Shown piece after piece: positions 1-9,500 of a stretch of 64,000 nucleotides of DNA; position 1 is the first letter of the stretch; the number at the start of each line of letters is the position of its first letter. The notes beneath the pieces are model-generated. The model did no database searches, was not told where the DNA came from, and saw only the letters and a list, made by a program, of their open reading frames with translations. The translations under genes and the position numbers were made by a program. Source of the stretch: Runella defluvii (GTDB lineage Bacteria; Bacteroidota; Bacteroidia; Cytophagales; Spirosomataceae); assembly GCF_014195535.1 (NCBI RefSeq), contig NZ_JACIBY010000008.1:124001-188000 (forward strand), read 5' to 3'.

Positions 1-387
1 GAGGGCTTGTAACTCAAACAAAGACCAACACGCGATTTTTTCCCAAGTCCCCGTTGCTTGGCGTTGCCAAAACGGAACCATCAAGTCTAGGGTGTCTAGC
101 GTTGGGTGCTTTTTTTCAAACACCTGAAAACAGTATTGCTGTTGTTCATAAAAGTAAACTTGATTTTCTGCTTGCGAAAATTCTCCTGAAAGAACGGCAG
201 GAAGAGGCGCTGGTAAAGTGCCAGCTGAAGCAATCGAAACGGATTCAATGGGACAAATACTAACAAGTTGCGATAACCATTGAGACCATGTTTGGGGGGA
301 AGAAATAGGCAATTGAGCATAACCCGATAAAAACGGAAGGCTGCCCAAGGAAGTACCTAATAGCTTTATAAACGGCCGTCTTTGCAT
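1..387 (-). CDS. N-terminal part of a Tat-exported protein of unknown function (cut by window edge)
   Basis: The frame is open for 129 codons from an ATG at 387 down to base 1 with no stop, so the gene continues outside the window. The N-terminus is a twin-arginine type signal: RRPFIKLLG followed by a short hydrophobic stretch and a likely cleavage near SGYAQ. This points to export of a folded, possibly cofactor-bearing, protein. The visible mature part is rich in Gln, Trp and Ser (for example TWSQWLSQLV) and I do not recognise its family. It is transcribed divergently from the giant adhesin gene; an exact TAnnTTTG box for this strand lies at 486-493. Existence of the gene is well supported by the open frame, the signal peptide and the promoter; its function is unknown. 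Confidence 0.75.
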   Translation of the reverse strand, partial: MQRRPFIKLLGTSLGSLPFLSGYAQLPISSPQTWSQWLSQLVSICPIESVSIASAGTLPAPLPAVLSGEFSQAENQVYFYEQQQYCFQVFEKKHPTLDTLDLMVPFWQRQATGTWEKIACWSLFELQAL

Positions 388-485
388 AACTGAGTAAAGA
401 ATAGAGTTTTCTAACGTTGAAGGAGAAACGTAAAAACTATTTACCAAGTGTGTATTATTAGTATAGTATTTTGCAGCTCCAAGAA

Positions 486-493
486 CAAAGATA
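486..493 (-). promoter_or_regulatory. Putative -7 box for the leftward Tat-signal gene
   Basis: On the minus strand the bases read TATCTTTG, an exact match to the Bacteroidota -7 consensus TAnnTTTG. Transcription would start near 479 and leave a leader of about 90 nt before the ATG at 387. No clear TTG -33 box is seen at the right spacing, so this is moderate evidence only. Confidence 0.4.
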
Positions 494-538
494 TAGAAAA
501 AAGTATATTGAAATTATTTTTATTGATTTTTTTTTGGT

Positions 539-546
539 TACTTTTG
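539..546 (+). promoter_or_regulatory. Putative -7 box for the giant adhesin gene
   Basis: TACTTTTG matches TAnnTTTG exactly and lies 48 bases before the ATG at 594, giving an expected leader of about 40 nt. The upstream stretch is T-rich, with no good TTG at 19-21 bp. Together with the box at 486-493 it makes 388-593 a divergent promoter region. Confidence 0.45.
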
Positions 547-593
547 AATAATTTATTGTACTATTTTACTCAGTTCTGAAAAACTACTACGTT

Positions 594-3500
594 ATGAAAA
601 TCTCTACTCCCATCGCGGTGAGCTTAGTGCTCAGTGTACTGATTCAACTTTTCTCCCTTCCAGAAGACAATTATCAGCTAAAACCTGTTGTGTCTCCCAA
701 TGAAAAATTGGACAAAGGAAACCCAGTTGCGAATGCCAATGCAAAGCGAAAGGTGTTGCCACTCAGTCCTTTGGCGCCACCGCCGAATGAGACCAACCTA
801 GCTACCCAAGTGAAAACGTGGTGGTTGGCACCTTCTGTTTCTGCTTTAAAAACGGTAGCCCAAGTAGGAACCGACAACGGCACTTCGGGGCCAACGCCAG
901 GCGATGTGCTAGAATATACCATTACTATTACCAATTCATCTACAGTAGATGATGCCACGGGCGTAAAATTTACCGATACCATTGACCCCAATACAACATT
1001 GGTTCCTGGTTCGCTTAAAACAGCGCCTATTGCCGTGAATGATGCCTATTCTACCGTAGGGAACGTATCTATCGACGTGCCCGTAGGAAGCGGTCTCTTA
1101 GCGAATGACGTAAACCTTGACGGTGATGCCATTACAGTCAGCGGAGTTGATGTAACAGGCACCGAAGGAACCGTAACTTTTAATCCTAACGGCAGTTTTA
1201 CCTTTAATCCCAACCCAGGATATGAGGGCACTACTACCTTCAAATATACAGTAACGGATGGCACATTTAGTTCAACGGGTACGGTACGAATAACCGTAAC
1301 GGGAATGATTTGGTTTATAAATTCAAGTGCAGGTAGCGGAGGCGATGGACGTCTTGGTACGCCTTTTAATAATATGAACTCCTTCAATGGCACGTCATTG
1401 GATGGAGTGGGCGATAATATCTTTGTTTACTCGGGTTCTTATAATAACACTACCAGTACTCTACTGTTGGGACAACAAAAGTTGATTGGGCAAGGGGCAA
1501 CAACTGGTACGCTGGCCACCTTAGCTGGGGTCACTTTTTCGGTTCATCCGCCAGTTGGCAATCCTATCCCTTCAACTGGAGGTGCGCGTCCAACAATCGT
1601 ACAGAATGCTAACACCGTGAATATGCAGTCGCAGAACCAAGTGCGAGGAGTAAACATCATTAATACAGGTAGCACGTCATTGCAAGGTAATGCTTTTGGC
1701 ACTGCTTTGGTACGCGATGTGAGCATCACCAATTCGGGAGGCCCTGGGGTTAGTTTTAACAATGGGTCGCTTGATGTTATCCTTGAGAGTGTGTCGGCCT
1801 CTAATGCGTCCAACGGTATTTTCTTACAAAGTACAACGGGGAGTTTTCAGATTACAGGTACGAGCACAACAGATGCCTCAGGGGGGACTTTAACCAATAT
1901 TTCTGGGCGTGGGATTGAAATACGTAACGCAACAAACATCACGTTAAAAAACATGAGTCTTCCTTCTGCTAACACTACAAGTGATGGAGGATTTAGCGGA
2001 CAATGCGATGAAGACAATGTAAATGCCTGTTTTGCTGCTCTTTATATGAATGTGGCATCGACGGTAAGCCTTGAAAATATTGATATTGGGGGAACTGAAG
2101 AACATGGTATCGTGGGTATTTCAGTGTCCAATCTTACCATTAATAATTGTACTGCGATAAATAATGGTAATTCGGATGAAGAAAATGCCTTGAAATTCCG
2201 AAACTTATCGGGGACTTGTTCCATCACAAATTCGACATTTCAGAATTCAGCGTGCCGTATTTGTCACATCAAAAACACAACAGGTAATTTGAATTTAACT
2301 GTTAATAACTGTACACTCAATAACACGGCGTCATCTCCAGTAGGAGCAGACTGCTTTGAAATGCGTACTCAAAGCTCGGCCACAGCGACAGTTGCGTTGA
2401 CCAATAGTAGCTTCCAAAGGGCCAGAAGTAAAGGCGTGCAAGTATTTGCCGAAGGCAACTCTACCATGAACTTTAATATAACAGGGTGTAGTGTGCAGCG
2501 TTTTGGCGGGGCTATGGCGGGTATTGAAGTAGGTTCAAATGGAGCGGCGGCAATAATGAACTACAATATCAACAACAATTCGGTTATTGAATCTAGTGGT
2601 GAAGTATCGGTGTTATCATCTACATTTCTAGGTTCAGATTTGAATGGACGTACTAACAATAACACAAGCATTACTAATAATAGCTCCACTGCTAACATAT
2701 TTTCCACACTTCGGGTTTTACATGAAAATAATGGCCAAGCCATTGTCGAGTTTAAAAATAATCCTAATGTTGTTTCATCTAATACGGATATTCCTGTTGA
2801 TTTGATAGCTGCGAGTGGAACGAATGCAAATGCTCGTTTGGATGTAACCTTGGACAATAATGCAATCACTAATTCAATTAATACAGTTGCAGGGTTAGAG
2901 GGAATTGTACTGAGAGCTGGAGATACTCCTTCAGGACCAGATATAAATACACTTTGTGCCCATGTCTTGAATAATACGTTGAATTTACCAGCTGGTTATG
3001 AACGTGCATTTCGCGTGCGGCATTTAGATGCGACTTTTATGAATCTTCAAGGGTCAGGGCCTACTACAACGGCTACTTGGTCCAGTAAAGGAAATACCAC
3101 TAACAATGGTACTACGAATAGTTATGGACCTAATACAGGCATCACATTTACAAGTGTTTGCCTTACCCCATCTCACTCACCTGCCCGCATCGCCGCGGAA
3201 ATACTTGCAAAAGAGGAACCCAAACAGGAGGTTGTCGAAGTAGCCCAAGTGGTAGAAGCACCAAAACAAGAAATTGATAACCAAGCTACGGCTGCCACGG
3301 CCGAAAATATCCAAGCAGCCCTCGACGAAGCAGCACGCAAGGGGGTGGTTTTGGCGGGTGAAACCGTGACCGTTGGTGATCCAAGTGGTTTTTTACTTCC
3401 TGCGGATCGGGTGTTTACCATTAAGTTTCAGGTCTCCATCAATGCGTCACTTCCTGCAGGCGTTTGCCAAATATCAAACCAAGGAACGGTGACGGGAAGT

Positions 3501-6500
3501 AATATCAGCAATGTACTCACCGATGATGTGGCTGGAGGAGCGATTAATCCTACCGTAATCCAGTTGATGAAACATTCGTTGGGAAATTTGGTGTTTAGAG
3601 ATAACAACAAAAATGGTGTTTTTAATGGAGGCACCGATGCAGGAATTGATGGTGTATTGGTAAACCTGTACCGCGATAATGGTAATGGCACTTTAGATGC
3701 GGGGGATACCTTTGTCATTAACACAACCACCGCAGGAGGAGGTTTATACTTATTCAGTAATTTGTGTTCGGGAGATTACATCGTTCAAATTCCCTCTACT
3801 GAATTTGGCACGGGTAAACCACTCAATGGTCTAATTTCTAGCCCAGGTGGGACTGCCCCTAATCCTAACTTAGATGCAGACAATGACGACAATGGCCAAG
3901 ATGCCATCAATGGTTCAATCGCCAGTCAAGCCATTACCTTGGCGTATGATGTTAGTGACGTAGAAAACAATACCACGCTTGATTTTGGCTTTAGAACCCC
4001 GACGCTTGTTTCAATCAATGATATAATGCCCAATGAAGGCAACGGCGGTGGCACCACTACGTTCACTTTTACCGTAACGAGGGACAATACTGATGAAGCC
4101 TTTAGCTTGGCCGTAAATACTAACAATGTGACGGCCAACAATAGTGACCTTACTCCCATTTCGGGCGGAACAGTGAACTTTACCACGGGTGGAAGCTTCA
4201 CTGCTACGGTTTCGGTTACTGTGAATGCGGATGATATTGTAGAATTGAATGAAACCTTTGAGGTTGTGCTTTCGGGCGCACCTTATGGAATAATACTTAC
4301 TAAAGCCACTGGGCTAGGAACAATTACCAACGACGACCAAGCGGTACTGAGTATTAATAGTGTCTCAAATTCTGAAGGAAATTCGGGTACGCAAATCTAT
4401 TCTTTCACCATTACTTCCGATAAGGCCGTAGATGTACCCTTCACGGTCAATGCTGCAACGGCAAATGTTACAGCCTTAGCGGGTTCGGACTATGTTTCAA
4501 ATAGTGGGGTTATCAGCTTCACTGGTATCGCTGGAGAAACTCATACTTTCAATGTCACAGTTAATGGCGATGTGTTGGTGGAGACTACCGAAGCCTTTAA
4601 TGTATCTTTAAGCGGAGTAAATGTAAATTCCCGTAATGTCATCGTTTCGGGTTCATCGGGTACAGGAACTGGTACCATCACCAACGATGATAACTCCCAG
4701 ATGATCATCAACGATGTATCAGTCAATGAAGGAAATGTTGGGAATACCAATTTAGTGTTTACGGTTACATTGGACAATCCCGTGAGTACTACCGTTTCTG
4801 CCAATTATGCTACCGCCCCACAAACAGCCACTGCTGGAACAGACTATACCACTACCAGCGGTACTGTTACGTTTAATGCAGGTGAAACTTCTAAAACGAT
4901 TACTGTTCCTGTCATTGGGGATGTCATTGGCGAAGCGAACGAAACCTTCTTTGTGAACCTTACAAACTTGGTCGTAAGTGGCGGGTTATCAAGTTCAGTA
5001 AGCATTACGGATGCCCAAGGACTTGGTACTATTCTGGACGACGACCTTCAGTTTTCTATTAATGACGTGACTGTAAATGAGGGCAATACGGGTTTAACAA
5101 ACTTTACCTTTACGGTTTCTCGAACCAGTACAGCCACGGCCGAAACGATTAACTACGCAACGGCGGACAATACTGCAACTACTGCCGATAATGACTACAC
5201 AAGTACAAGTGGTACATTGAGTTTTGCCATTGGAGAATCCGAAAAGACAATTACGGTGACGGTCAACGGAGATACTAAAGTGGAAGGTAATGAAACATTC
5301 TTTGTCAATCTTACAGCGCCAAGCAATGGGGCTATTTCTGATGGGCAAGGACTGGGAACGATTACAAACGATGATTTTGCTTCTTTGACGTTAAGTAGCC
5401 CTGCTGCCCAAAACGAAGGAACTGCGGGTACGGTGTCTTATCTTTTCAATGTGACGTTAGATAAAAACATGGCTTCAGGTTTTACCGTTAACTACTCGAC
5501 CAACAATGTTACGGCCACTACTGCTGATAATGACTATGATGATAATGATGGTACATTAACATTTACTGGAACTGCGGGAGAAACGCGTACAATTACTGTG
5601 CTCGCCAGAGGAGACACGAAAGTAGAATTGGATGAGACATTTACGGTAACTATCAATTCGGTTACGGGGCCATTGTCTTCTTCTATCAATGTACCTAGTC
5701 CATCTCAAACGGCTACCATTCTCAACGACGATCAGGCCACGGTATCACTGGCAGGAAACGTAAGCCAAAGCGAGGCAACTACGCCGCAAACATTTACTGT
5801 GAACTTGAGTAATCCTGTGGATGTGGCTGTTACGTTAAATTTTGCGACAACGGATGGGACAGCAACAACAGGTGACTATACGTCAGTCAATCAAACGGTA
5901 ACATTCCCAGCGGGTACGACAACGGCCCAAACGGTAGATGTGGCCATTTCAAACGATAACATAGTAGAAATCGATGAGAATTACAACGTTGCCCTGAGTG
6001 CATTATCGGCGTCGGGCCGAGATGTAACGTTTGGTCCTAAAACAACGGGTACGGGAACAATTACTAATAATGACAACACCACGATTACCCTAAGCGGTGG
6101 CATTGCTCAGAATGAAGGAAATACAGGAACAACCTCCTATGTATTTACGGTATCATCAACCAATGCTGTACAAGGAGGTTTTAGCGTCAACTACACTACC
6201 AATGATGGTACAGCCACCCTTGCCGATAATGATTATACAGACAATGATGGGGTATTGATTTTTACGGGAACTGCGGGGGAAAGCCATCAATTTACGGTAC
6301 TGGTGAATGGAGATCTAAAAGTCGAAAACAATGAAGAATTCACTGCTACTATTAACTTCGTTATAGCCACTCCAATTTCTTCTAGTGCGTTTGTGTTGAC
6401 AGGCAGTCCTCAAACGGGTACGATCAACAACGATGAATTGGATTGGGGTGATGCACCTACCGCCGCTCAAAGTGGCTTCGCAAGTTCGTACCCAACTACC

Positions 6501-9500
6501 CTTGCTAACAGCGGCGCACGCCACAAGTTGGCACCGGGAGGCGTATTTTTAGGTGCAACCGTAAGTGCAGATTTGGACGGGCAACCCACATTGACGGCCA
6601 ATGGCGATGCTACTGGAGACGATGGCGTCATTTTACCAAGTGCCTTTATTATCAATACCACAGGAAGTGTGACCGTGACGGCATCGGCAGTTTCTAAATT
6701 AGACGCGTGGATTGACTTCAACCGTGATGGTGATTGGGATGATGCGAATGAGAAAGTGGCTAATGGGTTTGACTTGGTAGTGGGCAATAACACTGTCCCT
6801 GTCATTGTACCAGCCGCTAGTTTAGGGACATCCTACGCTCGTTTCCGTGTGAGTACCTCAGGTGGTTTGTCGCCCACGGGAGAGGCTACCGACGGAGAAG
6901 TAGAAGATTACCAAGTAACTATCTTGAACAACCAGTTTGCCATCACGAGCCCTTCCGTGACGGAAGGAAATACTGGTACGACCAACTTAACGTACACCAT
7001 TAGCCGAACCACCAACTCAACAGCATCTTCAGTAGCTTATGAGATTACTGGCGGAACGGCCACGTCAGGCAGTGACTATGTAGCCCTTGCTTTAGGAACG
7101 GTTAATTTTCTAGCTGGAGGGGCACTTACGCAAGACATCACTGTGGTGGTGAACGGGGATGTGATAGTGGAAAACAATGAGACTGTCATTGTTACGCTTT
7201 CAAACCCTACCAATGGAGCCATCAGCACGGGCACTGGAACGGGCACCATCAATAACGACGACGCCGCGACGCTTACGTTGTCAGGGGGAGTGGCTAAAAA
7301 CGAAGGAAACAGCGGCAACACGGCATATACCTTTACAGCTACCTTGTCGGCAGCCGTTCAAGGAGGTTTCCAAGTAGCCTATGCCACAGGAAATGGTACC
7401 GCAACAGTGGGAACAGATTATACTGACAATGATGGTAGCTTGACGTTTACTGGAACCGCTGGCGAAACTCAGACATGGACGGTAAATGTGCTAGGAGATA
7501 ATTTGGTAGAAGCCAACGAAACGTTTGAAGCCTCTTTAGGGGCAATTACGTTGACCAGTGCTATCCAATTAGCCGCTATTATGCCAGGTGGTAGCCCTCA
7601 AACGGCCACCATCACCAACGACGATCAGGCTATAGTATCGTTGGCAGGAAACGTAAGCCAAAGCGAAGCAACCACGCCACAAACATTTACGGTAACTATG
7701 AGTAATCCTGTGGATATAGATGTAACCGTAAATTTTGCAACCTCGAATGGCGCTGCAACCACTGCCGACAATGACTACACCGCGGTGAACCAAACGGTGA
7801 CCTTCCTCGCGGGTACTACCACGGCACAAACCGTGGACGTAGCCATTACGAATGATAATAAAGTAGAAGCCAACGAGGTTTACAACGTGACATTGAGCAG
7901 TTTGTCGGCGCCAAGTCGAAATGTGATTTTGGGTACTGCAACGGGGACAGGTACCATTAGCAATGATGATGCTTCAACGGTAACGTTGACAGGAACAATC
8001 GCAAAAGCAGAAGGAAATACAGGAACGGTAGATTATACCTTTACGGCTACATTAACAAACCCAGTTCAAGGAGGTTTTACGGTGGCTTATACGACCAGCG
8101 ATGGCACAGCGACGATTGCTGATAATGACTATACTGACAACGATGGTAGTTTAACATTTACGGGCACGGCAAACGAGACTAAAACTATCACGGTTCAAGC
8201 CAAAGGTGATTTGAAAATTGAAGATAATGAACTCTTCACGGTCGCATTGGGAACGATTTCAGGCGCACCAGCGGGTGTTACCGTAGGAGGTACTGCGCAA
8301 ACGGGTACTATAGAAAACGATGAATTGGATTGGGGCGATGCACCTGATACGTACAAAACGTTGTCGGCCAGCAATGGCCCGCGCCACGCCAACGCCCCAG
8401 GAGGAATTCATTTGGGATTGACGGTAGATGCGGATTTAGATGGACAACCCAACGCAACCGCAACAGGCGATGGCACTGACGATGATGGCGTTACGTTGCC
8501 TTCCGTATTGGTATTGAATACCACTGCGAGCGTGACGGTCAAAGCTTCAGCCGCAGGAAAGCTGGATGCTTGGGTTGATTTTGATAACAATGGCACGTTT
8601 GATAGTGGCGAAAAAGTGTTTGACAATATTGCCGTGAATTCGGGAGATAACCTCTTGACCTTCCCCGTACCTTCAGGAGCTACGCCAAGCAATAGCTTTG
8701 CCCGTTTCCGTATCAGCTCCACGGGTGGCCTAAGTCCCGAAGGTTTGGCCACCGACGGAGAAGTAGAAGATTATGCCATTCAAATTGTAAATACCCAATT
8801 CTCAATCAATGACGTAACCATCACAGAAGGAAACAGTGGTACGACAAACCTGACGTTTACCATAACTCGTACGGTCAATGCCAATGCGTGTTCCGTGAAA
8901 TATGGTATTACGGGAGGTACTGCTGCATCAGGTACAGACTATCAAATGTTTGCGGATGGTACGGCTTCCTTTACGGCAGGTGGTGCATTTTCGCAAACCA
9001 TCACGGTGGTCTTGAACGGAGACAACACGGTTGAGCTAGATGAAACAATCTTAATGACGTTAAGTGACCCCATAAATGCAGCGATTTTGGATGGCTCGGG
9101 CACGGGTACCATTACCAATGATGATGCCAGTGTATTGACTGTTTCAAGTCCATCGGTATTTGAAGGAAGTACAGGAACAACGACTATGACGTTTAACTTG
9201 AACCTTTCTAATCCTTCCGATGCGGCAGCCGTTGTAAATTATGCAACAGTGGACGGCACGGCCACCATAGCCGACAATGATTACGTAAGTACGTCAGGCA
9301 CGCTAACATTTGCGGCTGGTGAAACCTCGAAAACAGTAACGGTAACGATAAACGGAGATTGTAAAGACGAAGTTAACGAAACCCTTTTGCTACGTTTGAG
9401 CAGTCTCGCTGCCAACGGCCGCAACGTAAGTTTGAGCGGCGGCGGAGCTACTTTAGACGGTACAGGCACCATCGTAAATACACCTTTGCCAACGGCGACG

